Below are positions 55,303 through 63,744 of a stretch of 64,000 bases of DNA, one piece after another. How positions within the stretch are numbered: position 1 is the stretch's first letter; every line of letters starts with the position of its first letter. The notes under the pieces are model-generated. The model saw nothing but the letters and a program-made list of their open reading frames with translations. It was not told the DNA's origin and made no database searches. Position numbers and translations under genes: made by a program. The stretch is taken from the NCBI GenBank assembly GCA_050486265.1, contig JBJHCY010000004.1, positions 248,001 to 312,000 on the forward strand, in the 5' to 3' direction. Source of the stretch: SLFH01 sp050486265 (GTDB lineage Bacteria; Planctomycetota; Phycisphaerae; Phycisphaerales; UBA1924).

Positions 55303-56873
55303 ACGCACAAACCCAGGACGCCCCCCTCCTCATCGCCCTCCCCCAGGGCCTGAATGTCAGCGGCGTCACGCTCTGGGCCCTGCGGCTCGTCCGGGCGGCG
55401 GCCGGGCGGGGCAGGCCCGCGGGGCTGATCCTCCATCCTGAGCCGGAGGGGCAGAAGCCGATCGCGCGGCGCTTGCCGCGGGGCGTGAAGGTGTTTGATC
55501 TGCGCGATCTGCCGCCGATCCAGCGGTGCGGGGGGGATCTCTCGGCGTACATCCCGCGCTACATGCACGCCCTGGAGACCATGGCCCGGCGCGGGACGGT
55601 GGTGATGAGCCCCAACCTGCACGGGGACTGCTACGGCGTTTGCGCGGCCCTCGCGATGGCCCGCCCCGACCTCGTCCGCTTCGTCGGCTGGCAGCACTCC
55701 GACATCGCCTACGACACGCGGATGCTCGCGCACTACGCGCCGATGCTCCACCGCTTTGTCGGCGTCAGCGATGTCATCGAACGCTCGCTGAAGAACCAGC
55801 TCGGGCCGAGGGCGGCGGATGTCGTGAACATCCCCTACGGCGTCGAGACGCCGGGCGAGCCGCACACGCGCACGCCGCTGCAGGGCCGACCGGTGCGCCT
55901 GCTGTACACCGGGCGCATCGAGCACGAGCAGAAGCGGGTGCGTGCGCTGATCGCGATGAGCGACACGCTCGCGATCGGCGGCATCGACCACCGCCTGACG
56001 CTGCTCGGCGACGGCCCGGCGGCTCAAGAGATCGACAAGGCGATCGAGCATCGGCCCGAGATCCGGCGTGTGCAACCTGGCGGGCAGGGGACGGTGCGGC
56101 GGTATCTCGCCTCGCACGACGCGTTCGTGCTCGCCAGCCGCTACGAAGGGCTGAGCGTTTCGATGCTCGAGGCGATGGCGCACGGGTGCGTGCCGATCGT
56201 CACGGGCGTGCGATCGGGCGCCGCCCAGGCGATCAGCGACGGCGACAACGGCCTGCTGGCAGTTGCTGATGCGGACGACGACGACCGGACGGTCGGGCGC
56301 GCGATGGCCGAAGAGGTCCGGCGGCTGCTCGACGCCTGCCCGGCGAGGCTCAGCGAACGCGCGTGGCTGAGCGCCCGCGAGCGGTTCTCGATCGAGCTGC
56401 ACGCCGAACGGGCCTGCAAGCTGTTTGACCGGATCGCGTCCGAGCCGGCGCGCCCGTGGCCCGCGTCACGCCCCTGCGCCTTCTCGGCCGGGGCCGGGCA
56501 AACTCAGGCCAGCGGGAGCGTGCCCGAGGACGGCCCGAAACGCTTCGGCGAATTGCTCTCGACGCTCCGCGGCGAGTCGATCGTGCTCCACGGCGCCGGG
56601 CGCCACACCATCGAACTCGCAAGCGTGCTCGCCGACGCGCCTGTCGACATCGTCGCGATCGCCGACGACGATCCGAACCGGCACGGGCAGACACTCTTCG
56701 GCTGGCCGATCATCCCGCCTTCGAAAGTGAAAGAGACCGGCGTTTCGAGTGTGGTCATCAGCTCGTGGATGCACCAGGACGCGATCTACGAACGCTGCGC
56801 GCCGATCTACGCCCACGCGGGCGTGCGGGTGCACCGGGTGTACCCGGTGAAGAACGCGGTGCACGCGGCGTAG
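55299..56873 (+). CDS. GT4 glycosyltransferase with C-terminal nucleotide-binding-like domain
   Basis: 524 residues; its ATG overlaps the preceding stop (ATGA). The GT4 core shows RLLYTGRIEHEQKRVRALIA, LTLLGDGPAAQEI, and SRYEGLSVSMLEAMAHGCVPIV with the EX7E-type glutamates. From about 425 an extra Rossmann-like domain follows (SIVLHGAGRHTIELASVL, IVAIADDDPNRHGQTLFGW, SVVISSWMHQDAIYERCAPI). It resembles the tail of the GT2 protein and the PglD-N/C-methyltransferase-C type domain. It is the last gene of the operon. Confidence 0.9.
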   Translation: MNAQTQDAPLLIALPQGLNVSGVTLWALRLVRAAAGRGRPAGLILHPEPEGQKPIARRLPRGVKVFDLRDLPPIQRCGGDLSAYIPRYMHALETMARRGTVVMSPNLHGDCYGVCAALAMARPDLVRFVGWQHSDIAYDTRMLAHYAPMLHRFVGVSDVIERSLKNQLGPRAADVVNIPYGVETPGEPHTRTPLQGRPVRLLYTGRIEHEQKRVRALIAMSDTLAIGGIDHRLTLLGDGPAAQEIDKAIEHRPEIRRVQPGGQGTVRRYLASHDAFVLASRYEGLSVSMLEAMAHGCVPIVTGVRSGAAQAISDGDNGLLAVADADDDDRTVGRAMAEEVRRLLDACPARLSERAWLSARERFSIELHAERACKLFDRIASEPARPWPASRPCAFSAGAGQTQASGSVPEDGPKRFGELLSTLRGESIVLHGAGRHTIELASVLADAPVDIVAIADDDPNRHGQTLFGWPIIPPSKVKETGVSSVVISSWMHQDAIYERCAPIYAHAGVRVHRVYPVKNAVHAA

Positions 56874-57254
56874 GTGTGTCGTGTTGTGGGGTGGAGCGAT
56901 GGGTTGTTCGACCCGGTGAGGTGGATCGCTTCGGGTCCGTCCCGAAGGGACGGTGGGTTGTAGCCGCGGGTGGAGCAGGCCGCGACGCTACGCGTCGAGG
57001 GGTGCGCAACCCGTGGAAAGAAGCGCACAAACATACCTCGCCCTGAAGGGGCGAAGGAAGGCGTCGTGTTGATCGCTCGCTTCCTCCGCTCCTTCAGAGC
57101 GGGGGATAGTGAATGACGCTATCCACGGGTTCCAGCGTGCTGCGCACGCTTCCACCCGTGGCTACAACCCGGCGCCCCTTCGGGGCTTTCGGAGCGAGCC
57201 GGTTGCGTGATGGACAGTTCCCGCGGTGATGTGCTTGGGTGCGACAGCGCAAAC
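56874..57254. repeat. Repeat C: two long inverted copies plus small hairpins, no gene
   Basis: The left copy (56940-57018) runs GTCCCGAAGGGACGGTGGGT, then TGTAGCCGCGGGTGGAGC, and ends AACCCGTGGA. The right copy (57123-57193) is its inverted relative: TCCACGGGTTCCAGCGTGCT ... CACCCGTGGCTACAACCC ... GCCCCTTCGGGGC. Between them CGCCCTGAAGGGGCGAAGG and CTTCCTCCGCTCCTTCAGAG form another complementary pair. The whole can fold into a cruciform. Such GGGTTGTAGCC-type repeats are common in Planctomycetes. Confidence 0.85.
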
Positions 57255-57905
57255 TCACGCGGCATTTCTGCCGCGGATGACTTCCGTGGCGATGTCCCAC
57301 GGGCGCTGCATCCTGGCTTTGGAGATCCGTGCCGCGGGGTGATACGCGGCGATCATACGGATGTTTCCTGCTTGAACCACGCCCACGGCGTCCCTCGTCT
57401 TCGCCCAGGCTGAGCGAACCTTCAGCACGCCGCTTGCGCACATCCACGCCTCGTCGCCCATGCAGACGATCGCTTCGAGATTGGGCATGTGCCCGATCGT
57501 GAACGCGAGGGCGCGTTCGCCGAACCGCATCGCTTCGGCCCTGTTGGGGAGCGTGCCGCTCATCTTGTCGTCGTCGCGGCATAGCGACGCGAGCGCCGAG
57601 CCGTAGAGCAGCCCGCATGTGTCGGGAGCTGCGCCCGTCCGCAACGGCTCGACGAACTTGCAGAGCCGCCGGTTGGTCACCAGTGTCGGCTCGTGCCGGT
57701 ACGGGCGCGGATCGCCCGCTTCGAGGCGCTCGCGGATCAGGCGGCTGCACGCGAAGTCTTTGGCGAGCAGCAGCACCCGACCGTTCCAGTCGCCGAAAAG
57801 ATCCTCGGTGCCGAAGAGACGGGTCTCACCGGGGCAGAGCTCGTAGACATTGGTGTAGCCGTTGAGGCGGAAGCTCGTGATGCTGTCTGGGAGGGGCGGC
57901 GTCAT
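57255..57905 (-). CDS. Uracil-DNA glycosylase superfamily-like protein
   Basis: 216 residues from the ATG at 57905. GRVLLLAKDFACSRLI resembles the first motif (GxDPY-like position, here AKDF), the middle NLEAIVCMGDEAWMC the central strand, and IRMIAAYHPAARIS the HPS/HPA-R motif that contacts the minor groove. The key Asp and Asn positions of classical UDG are not clearly present, so activity is uncertain. It may be a repair enzyme of the family 4/5-like group or a catalytically altered relative. Confidence 0.65.
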   Translation of the reverse strand: MTPPLPDSITSFRLNGYTNVYELCPGETRLFGTEDLFGDWNGRVLLLAKDFACSRLIRERLEAGDPRPYRHEPTLVTNRRLCKFVEPLRTGAAPDTCGLLYGSALASLCRDDDKMSGTLPNRAEAMRFGERALAFTIGHMPNLEAIVCMGDEAWMCASGVLKVRSAWAKTRDAVGVVQAGNIRMIAAYHPAARISKARMQRPWDIATEVIRGRNAA

Positions 57906-57963
57906 CGCCCTGTGATCGGCCCGAAACGCGACAGCATCCAGAGCGAGCACCGCCCTGTTGCGG

Positions 57964-58614
57964 CTACTTCAGCCCCGTCAGGCGTCGGATGATCTCGCCG
58001 GTGGTCAGGTCGCGGACGAAGCGGTCGGCGCCGTCGAGGAGTTCTTCGAAGTCTTTGACTTCGGGCGCGGCGATGAGGTCGGGCTCGGCTTCGCTGCGTT
58101 CGAGGCCGAGCGCGCCCGAGCCGGTCACCGTGACCACCCAGCGGCCCTCGCTCAGCGAGCGGTAGACCGCCCGCCCGACGCGCACGCCGGCGGTGTCGAA
58201 GTCGATCTCGGCGAGGGCGGGGTCGATCAGGATGCCGTCGCGGGCGGGCGTGTTCTCGTCGAAGACGCGCCGGATCCAGAGGCGTCCGTCGATGACGACA
58301 TAGTCGATGTAGACGGCGGCCGCGGGGTCGAAGAAGGGGACCGGAACATCCTTGATGACGCCCGCCGCGGTGCGCACGCGGACCGAGAGCGTTTGTCCGT
58401 CAACGAGCAGCTCGGTCACGGCGGTGCGGCGGACGGCTTCGTTGTACGAAGCGGCGAGGTCCGAGTAGGCGCCGCCGAGTTCGATGAGTTGATCGCGGTA
58501 ATGGTCGCGTTCGGCGTCGCGGCGCGCGGTGGAGAGCGCGAGCAGGACGAGCCCTGCGCCCGCTGCGCCGAGGGCGATGAGGATCATGGGCTTGTAGATG
58601 GCGGCGCGGCGCAT
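57964..58614 (-). CDS. Membrane-anchored protein of unknown function
   Basis: 216 residues from the ATG at 58614 (MRRAAIYKP). One N-terminal helix (MILIALGAAGAGLVLLALS) is followed by a coiled segment (ERDHYRDQLIELGGAYSDLA) and a beta-rich domain (LSVRVRTAAGVIKDVPVPFF, VYIDYVVIDGRLWIRRVFDE). Many planctomycete genomes have such proteins as far as I recall; no function is known. It lies 58 bases upstream of the UDG-like gene on the same strand. Confidence 0.7.
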   Translation of the reverse strand: MRRAAIYKPMILIALGAAGAGLVLLALSTARRDAERDHYRDQLIELGGAYSDLAASYNEAVRRTAVTELLVDGQTLSVRVRTAAGVIKDVPVPFFDPAAAVYIDYVVIDGRLWIRRVFDENTPARDGILIDPALAEIDFDTAGVRVGRAVYRSLSEGRWVVTVTGSGALGLERSEAEPDLIAAPEVKDFEELLDGADRFVRDLTTGEIIRRLTGLK

Positions 58615-58943
58615 GGTTTTCGGACCTCTCGTGCTTCGGTCTGTTTGCACTCGATCTTATCGGCAGAGTTTATCGGTCTGCTCAATACCTTCTCTGATCT
58701 GGTTCTGTGCTGCATGTTTTGAGGGGAAAGCGCGTCTGTTCGGGTCCGCGGCGCGGGTGTGACGCGGGAGTGCAAGTTCTGGAGAGACAAGGGGTTGCGT
58801 TCAAACGCTGATGCGGTAGACTAGGCTCCGAGAGACTCGTGGCTTGAGGACGGGTTGTACCCGCTCGGGGGAAGTCACCCAGTGTGACAGGGGTTCGGCT
58901 TTGTACGCGGTCGGGCGGTCCCGGCCAAAGGAGAAGAAGAGAG
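58615..58943. other. 329-base region upstream of the PEP-CTERM-like gene
   Basis: No gene is seen. It includes a candidate promoter at 58795-58822 and a leader of about 115 bases. A 12-base stretch before the start codon (AAAGGAGAAGAAG) is an excellent ribosome-binding site. Confidence 0.4.
58795..58822 (+). promoter_or_regulatory. Candidate sigma-70-type promoter of the PEP-CTERM-like gene
   Basis: TTGCGT (58795-58800), a 16-base spacer and TAGACT (58817-58822) match the -35/-10 consensus at 4/6 and 4/6. The start would be near 58829, giving a leader of about 115 bases. Confidence 0.35.
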
Positions 58944-59690
58944 ATGAACAAGATAGTTGCAGCAGTTGCGACCACCGCGATCCTGAGTTCGGCCGGCATG
59001 GCCAATGTTCTCTGGGATAACGGCCCGCTGGTGAACCGTCCGGGTGAGGGCTTCGGCGGCGCGGACGCCAGCCGTCTGCAGACCACGCTCGGCATGAACA
59101 CGCTGGGCGGCAATGTGAATCGCGGCTCGTTCCACCGCGCCGACAGCTTCGAGGTCGGCCCCGAGGGCTGGATCCTCGACCAGGTCGTGACCTTCGCCTA
59201 CCAGACCGGCTCCGGCCCGCCCTCGACGCTGACGGGCATCTCGATGCAGATCTGGGACGCCAGCCCCGCCGCCGGCGGCAATGTGATTTGGGGCGACATG
59301 ACGACCGAGCGGTTTGTCTCCACCGAGTTCAGCGGCGTCTATCGCGACAGCGAGAGCAGCCCCGGCTTGAGCAGCCGCCCGCTGATGGAGATCGTCGGTT
59401 CCTTCGACGGGCTCGTGCTGCCCGGCGGGACCTACTGGCTCGAGATCGGTATCGCTGGCTCGGCCGCCAGCGGCCCTTGGATGCCCGCCGTCACCATCGA
59501 CGGGCAGGTCACCACCGGCAACGCCCTCCAGTTCACCGCGAGCACCGGCGTGTGGTCCGATTGGCTCGACTCCGGCACTGAGACCCCTCAGGGCATGCCC
59601 TTCTCGCTGGTCGGCGAGGTCGTCCCCGCCCCCGGCGCCGCGGCGACCTTCGCGCTCGCCGGCCTGATCGGCCTGCGTCGGCGTCGCTGA
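58944..59690 (+). CDS. Exported protein with PEP-CTERM-like sorting signal
   Basis: 248 residues. The signal peptide is MNKIVAAVATTAILSSAGMA. The mature part is beta-rich and low in Cys (FHRADSFEVGPEGWILDQVV, YWLEIGIAGSAASGPWMPA), as in secreted surface proteins. The C-terminus VPAPGAAATFALAGLIGLRR plus RR is the Phycisphaerae version of the PEP-CTERM/exosortase signal (PAPG, hydrophobic helix, Arg cluster). It would be cleaved and attached by an exosortase; no exosortase gene is in the window. Confidence 0.88.
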   Translation: MNKIVAAVATTAILSSAGMANVLWDNGPLVNRPGEGFGGADASRLQTTLGMNTLGGNVNRGSFHRADSFEVGPEGWILDQVVTFAYQTGSGPPSTLTGISMQIWDASPAAGGNVIWGDMTTERFVSTEFSGVYRDSESSPGLSSRPLMEIVGSFDGLVLPGGTYWLEIGIAGSAASGPWMPAVTIDGQVTTGNALQFTASTGVWSDWLDSGTETPQGMPFSLVGEVVPAPGAAATFALAGLIGLRRRR

Positions 59691-59722
59691 TCGCTCCTGC
59701 AAGAGTGATCCTGCTTCACTTC

Positions 59723-59766
59723 TGACCCGGGGCGGGCCAAACGGTCCGCCTCGGTCTTTTTTTGCC
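59723..59766 (+). terminator. Probable intrinsic terminator after the PEP-CTERM-like gene
   Basis: GACCCGGGGCGGGCC-AAAC-GGTCCGCCTCGGTC forms an imperfect stem (GACC...GGTC, GGCGG...CCGCC) followed by TTTTTTT. Confidence 0.75.
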
Positions 59767-59830
59767 CGCGTTCGACCGCGGCGGCCTCCGCCGGCGTTGC
59801 TTTGGGCGTCGGCGGGCCGATGATCTGCCC

Positions 59831-61210
59831 ATGGCCGCAGACGCCGGCACAGCCCGCTCACGCTTCAACACAGATGGCGCGATCGCCCAGCAGGCGTTCG
59901 ACCACCAGCGGACCGACCGGCCGGGCATGCCCGTCCACCTCGGCGTGGCGCTGCTCGCGTGCGTCTGCGCGAGCGGACCGATCTCCGTCCTCGAGTTCGT
60001 CTTTGCGTTCGCGTTGCTTGCGCCCTTGTCGCGGATCGTCATGACCTGGCGGCTCTGGCTATCGATGTTCCGCCAGCCGGTCTTCCTGGCCGCCCTGGCG
60101 TGGACGGGGTGGACGGCGCTGAGCGTGCTCTGGTCGCCCGACCGCGACGCGGGGTGGCGCGAGCTCGGGGCGCTGCGATGGGCGGGGTGGTTTTTCATCC
60201 TCTGGCCGATGATGGAGCGGCGGCCGGCGCTGGTGATCGCGTGGGCCGCGGGGTTTGTGATCGGGCACCTCTCGCAGGCGGGGCACGGGGTTGCGCTGAT
60301 GATGGGCGAGGAGAACGCCCCGGGGTGGCTGCTCTTCGATCGCGCGCACGATCGCGTGACGGGGTGGTTCGGCCCGGTCAGCGGGGGGACGGCGATGTGC
60401 GCCGTGCTGGGCCTGCACCTGCATCAGGCCGCGACACGAGAAGGACGCGTGCGCACGATCGCGTGCGTGCTGAGCGCCGTGACGCTTGCGGGGATCGTCG
60501 CAACGGGGACGCGCGGCGCGTGGATCGCCGCGGCGGCGCTGCTGCTGATCGCCTGCCTGCTGGCGCTGCGCACGGCGCTTGCTCGGCAGCAGCGCCGGGG
60601 CGCGCTGGTGCTGGTCGGTGCGATGGTTGCGGCCGTGCTGGCGGGCGGGCTGCTCGCCGGCCCGCGTGCCGCTTCGCGCATCGCAGACGCGAGAGAAGAA
60701 CTGCGAAGCGCCGCCGAGGGCGATCTGCACACCAACATCGGCGCACGCATCGTGATGGCCCGGGAAGCGATCCGCATGGGCGCAGGCCGTCCGCTCGTCG
60801 GCGTCGGCGTCGGGGGCTACCGCGCTGTCGCGACCGAGAGTCTTCAAGAGCGGGGCGCACGCGACCCGGAACGGCTCATCCACGCGCACGCGCACTCGAC
60901 GCCCCTGCATGTCTTCGCCACGACCGGGCTCGTCGGGCTTGCACTCTGGACGCTGCTGATCGTCTGCGCGTTCCGCGCGCTGGCCGTACGCCTCCCGGGC
61001 GAAACGAACACCTACGACGCCGGGCTCTGGCTCGCCTTTGCGGGGCTGCTCTTTGCGGGGTTGTTCGAGACGCTGCACTTCGGCTCGCGTATCGGGGCGC
61101 ACTTCTGGCTGCTGCTCGCCTTCGCCACCGCCTGGCGACCGGCGCCCAACCCGCTGCGGGGCGGCAGGCCCGGTATCCGCATCCGCAAGGCCGGCCGGAG
61201 CGAGCCATGA
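59831..61210 (+). CDS. O-antigen ligase / Wzy-type polymerase family protein
   Basis: 459 residues from the ATG at 59831. About ten to twelve membrane segments are seen (VHLGVALLACVCASGPISVL, FFILWPMMERRPALVIAWAA, GALVLVGAMVAAVLAGGLLA). The conserved loops TGTRGAWIAAA, GRPLVGVGVGGYRAV and HAHSTPLHVFATTGLVGL are typical of Wzy_C proteins. It joins or polymerises glycan repeat units at the periplasmic face. It overlaps the following transferase by four bases. Confidence 0.9.
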   Translation: MAADAGTARSRFNTDGAIAQQAFDHQRTDRPGMPVHLGVALLACVCASGPISVLEFVFAFALLAPLSRIVMTWRLWLSMFRQPVFLAALAWTGWTALSVLWSPDRDAGWRELGALRWAGWFFILWPMMERRPALVIAWAAGFVIGHLSQAGHGVALMMGEENAPGWLLFDRAHDRVTGWFGPVSGGTAMCAVLGLHLHQAATREGRVRTIACVLSAVTLAGIVATGTRGAWIAAAALLLIACLLALRTALARQQRRGALVLVGAMVAAVLAGGLLAGPRAASRIADAREELRSAAEGDLHTNIGARIVMAREAIRMGAGRPLVGVGVGGYRAVATESLQERGARDPERLIHAHAHSTPLHVFATTGLVGLALWTLLIVCAFRALAVRLPGETNTYDAGLWLAFAGLLFAGLFETLHFGSRIGAHFWLLLAFATAWRPAPNPLRGGRPGIRIRKAGRSEP

Positions 61211-62247
61211 ACATCGCCATCGCCTGCGAGTATGTCAGAGACCTGCCCTGGTCGCATTCGAGGTGGGCGCCCGCGATCGCGATCGCCCTCGCCCAGCGCG
61301 GGCACACGATCAGCGTCTACGCCGACGGCGTCGAAACCCCCGCGGACTTCGACCATCCGCGCATCGGACTGACCATCCGCAACCCGCGATGGACGATCAA
61401 AAAACGCCGCCCCTTGCGCTTTCAGCGGTGGGCGATCCGGCGGCTGCGCGGCGCGGAACGGTCGCTCTCGTTAACGCATCTGGCGCCGGCGGATCTGTGG
61501 CTGCCCCTGGGGCCGGGTTCGCGCGAGCAGTTCCGGGCGCTCGTGGGTGAGCGGTCGTTTGTGGTGCGCGCGTTCGAGTCGCTGCAGCACCGGTGGCTGC
61601 CGGCGGCGCTCGTTGCAGAGCGTCGGGCGCTGCGGCTGTCGGCCTCGCGCGGGCTCGACCCCGCCGCACTCTCGCACGCGCCGAGCCGGCCCCCAGAGAA
61701 CGGCGAGCTGCGCGACACCGACTGGCGGGCGCTGCTGGGTGTCGAGGCTCAGACGCCGCTGCTTGCGATGTCGGTCGCCGACGGCGTGAACGGGCGGCTG
61801 CGGGCGGTCGCGTCGGCCGTCGCGCGTGCGCGTCGATCGCCGGTGCTCGCGCTGCTCGGCACGGAGTGGTGGACGGTGGCCGGAGCCGTCGGATCGCTGC
61901 CGAGAGACCGCGTCCGTTTCGTCGGCATGGTGTCGGACCCGCGATCGCTGTTCCGGGCGTGCGACGGCGTCTTGATCTGCGGCCCCGCCGGCCCGGGCTC
62001 GACCGGCCGATTGCTGATGGAGGCGCTGGAGGCTGGCGCGCCCGTCGTCGCCTCGGCCGACGCGGCGGGCCAACGCCCGGGCGTCTTGACCGTCGCCGAC
62101 CCCGAGAGCCAAGCCGCGTGGCTCGGCGCGATCGACCTGGCGACCGGCACAGAGCACAAAGACCCGTCCCAGCCCCCGCGCACGCTGGACGATTTCGTGA
62201 GCGATATCGAGCGGCGGCTTTCCGCGAAATCGCGCGAACATCCGTGA
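61207..62247 (+). CDS. Glycosyltransferase of GT4 type
   Basis: 346 residues, ATG overlapping the ligase stop (ATGA). The N-terminus (NIAIACEYVRDLPWSHSRWAPAI) is GT-B-like. The C-terminal VLALLGTEWWTVAGAVGSLP, VRFVGMVSDPRSLFRACDGV and PGSTGRLLMEALEAGAPVVA keep the donor-binding glutamate region. Coupling with the polymerase suggests a role in the same glycan. Confidence 0.82.
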   Translation: MNIAIACEYVRDLPWSHSRWAPAIAIALAQRGHTISVYADGVETPADFDHPRIGLTIRNPRWTIKKRRPLRFQRWAIRRLRGAERSLSLTHLAPADLWLPLGPGSREQFRALVGERSFVVRAFESLQHRWLPAALVAERRALRLSASRGLDPAALSHAPSRPPENGELRDTDWRALLGVEAQTPLLAMSVADGVNGRLRAVASAVARARRSPVLALLGTEWWTVAGAVGSLPRDRVRFVGMVSDPRSLFRACDGVLICGPAGPGSTGRLLMEALEAGAPVVASADAAGQRPGVLTVADPESQAAWLGAIDLATGTEHKDPSQPPRTLDDFVSDIERRLSAKSREHP

Positions 62248-62283
62248 GGCTGATGGTTCGCGACCGAATCTTCGCGGCTGGCC

Positions 62284-62763
62284 TCAGGCTTTGTACCCGA
62301 AGAGATTCGATGGGATGTCCGGCAATCCGCGAGCTTCCATCACCGATCCGGCCATCTTGCGGCACCGCTTGTCGTCGGTGTAGAACACGCTCGCGCCGGC
62401 GGCCTTCGCGGAGGCGACGATCATCGCGTCGGCCTTGAGCAGGTCGCGCCCGCCGACGGTCTTGCTCGCCTTGCCCTTCTTGAACTGACCGAAGATCTGC
62501 GCAGCGAGCACCGTGCACCGGATATCGAACGGCACAACGCGGAAGCTCTCGCCCAACAGCGCGGCCACACGATCCCGCTCGTCCTGCCTGACGGGCACGA
62601 GGTACTCGGCCACGACAATCGCGGGCACGATGACCTGCGCCTTCTCTTCTTCGAGCTTCTGGAAAAGAAACTTCGCCCGCTTCTGCTGCTCGTCGGGACC
62701 GTCCTTGCGGATACCCCAGATCAGCGTCATCGTGTCGATGGCGATGGCTTCCGTTTTGGCCAC
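62284..62763 (-). CDS. PIN domain protein (VapC-like toxin or RNase)
   Basis: 159 residues from a GTG at 62763, four bases after the stop of the upstream gene. The PIN motifs are AIDTMTLIWGI (first acidic), VIVPAIVVAEYL (second), and GGRDLLKADAMIVASAKAA with ASVFYTDDKR (the remaining acidic residues). The four-acid metal site therefore looks complete. It follows a 276-residue partner gene and may act as the ribonuclease of a two-gene module. Confidence 0.88.
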   Translation of the reverse strand: MAKTEAIAIDTMTLIWGIRKDGPDEQQKRAKFLFQKLEEEKAQVIVPAIVVAEYLVPVRQDERDRVAALLGESFRVVPFDIRCTVLAAQIFGQFKKGKASKTVGGRDLLKADAMIVASAKAAGASVFYTDDKRCRKMAGSVMEARGLPDIPSNLFGYKA

Positions 62764-62767
62764 CGGA

Positions 62768-63598
62768 TTACCCACGGAGTCCGGCGAGGTAGTCGGCGGG
62801 GTCCTTGATGCTGTCCCAAGCACGCCCGCCTGCCTTGTGGATTTTGTCCAGGGCTGAGATCAGCGATCCCTCCCGCGGAGGCGAGATCGACTGAATCTCC
62901 ATCGTCTGCAGCACCCAGTTGCGGCGCAGCCATGTGGCCTTGCCCGAGAGCGAGACGAATTCATAGAGATATCGACCGAGCTCGCGTGCGAGGTCCTGGC
63001 TAGCGATCGAGCAGAAGACCATCCGCTGCTGCTCGGAAACGCGGATGCCGCACCGCTCCTTCGTCGCGCCGCCGACACGCTCGATCCTCGCGTAGACGGT
63101 GGACTCTCCCGTTACGAAGGCGGCTTCGGAAATCCTCTGGTATGTCTCGGGGCCGATCGTCGCGATCACATCGCCGAGCGAGCCGCCGCTCTCGGGCAGG
63201 CGGAACTCGATCTCGCAACCCAAGGCGCCGGCGACTTTGCTGAGCGCTTCAACGGGCCTGAGCATCTCGGGCGTCCACTTGTCGCCCTCCGGATCGTTGA
63301 TCGCCTCGCCGGTGTCGCGCAGTGCACGAAGCGTTCGATCGCGATCTCTCGCCCCGACGGGATAGGCCGCCGACTTGGAGACCACATCCAACAAGTAGAG
63401 TTGTCCTGCGCCGGCGCGGTTGCCCGATGGACGCGTTTCGGCCTCCTCGGCTTCTTCATCGTCGTTTGCCGCCGGCTCTATCAACGCCTGGACCGCCTGC
63501 AGCGTGCTGGTGAGCGTGCGCAGCGGGACCGCCCAAGGCCGCAGATCGGGGCCGACCAGTCGGATCACCAAATCGGGCTGTGGCCGCTTCGTGCTCAC
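62768..63598 (-). CDS. Unknown protein paired with the PIN gene
   Basis: 276 residues from a GTG at 63598, preceded by GGGAGGTGTTTGG (the longer GTG at 63613 lacks an RBS). It begins with a beta-rich domain (LVIRLVGPDLRPWAVPLRTLTSTLQAVQ) with an acidic insert (NDDEEAEEAE), and ends in SISPPREGSLISALDKIHKAG and DYLAGLRG. I do not recognise the family. It is twice the size of a normal antitoxin but is arranged as one, directly upstream of the PIN gene with a four-base gap. Confidence 0.75.
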   Translation of the reverse strand: MSTKRPQPDLVIRLVGPDLRPWAVPLRTLTSTLQAVQALIEPAANDDEEAEEAETRPSGNRAGAGQLYLLDVVSKSAAYPVGARDRDRTLRALRDTGEAINDPEGDKWTPEMLRPVEALSKVAGALGCEIEFRLPESGGSLGDVIATIGPETYQRISEAAFVTGESTVYARIERVGGATKERCGIRVSEQQRMVFCSIASQDLARELGRYLYEFVSLSGKATWLRRNWVLQTMEIQSISPPREGSLISALDKIHKAGGRAWDSIKDPADYLAGLRG

Positions 63599-63744
63599 CC
63601 AAACACCTCCCACTCAGTCTACATTGTTCGACGCCATCGACGCAAGGGTTCGGGACGAGTCACGCAGAAATGACTGATCGGACTTTCGGCCCGATCCGTG
63701 GAATCTTCAAGTCAGAATCGCTTGTTCTCGCCTCTCTCCTCGCC

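Noticed and set aside
59959..61206. Upstream extension of the GT4 frame at 61207 (416 codons)
   Set aside because: It is out of frame with the O-antigen-ligase gene and gives Arg/Ala/Gly-rich shadow sequence; the ATGA overlap at 61207 is a far better start.
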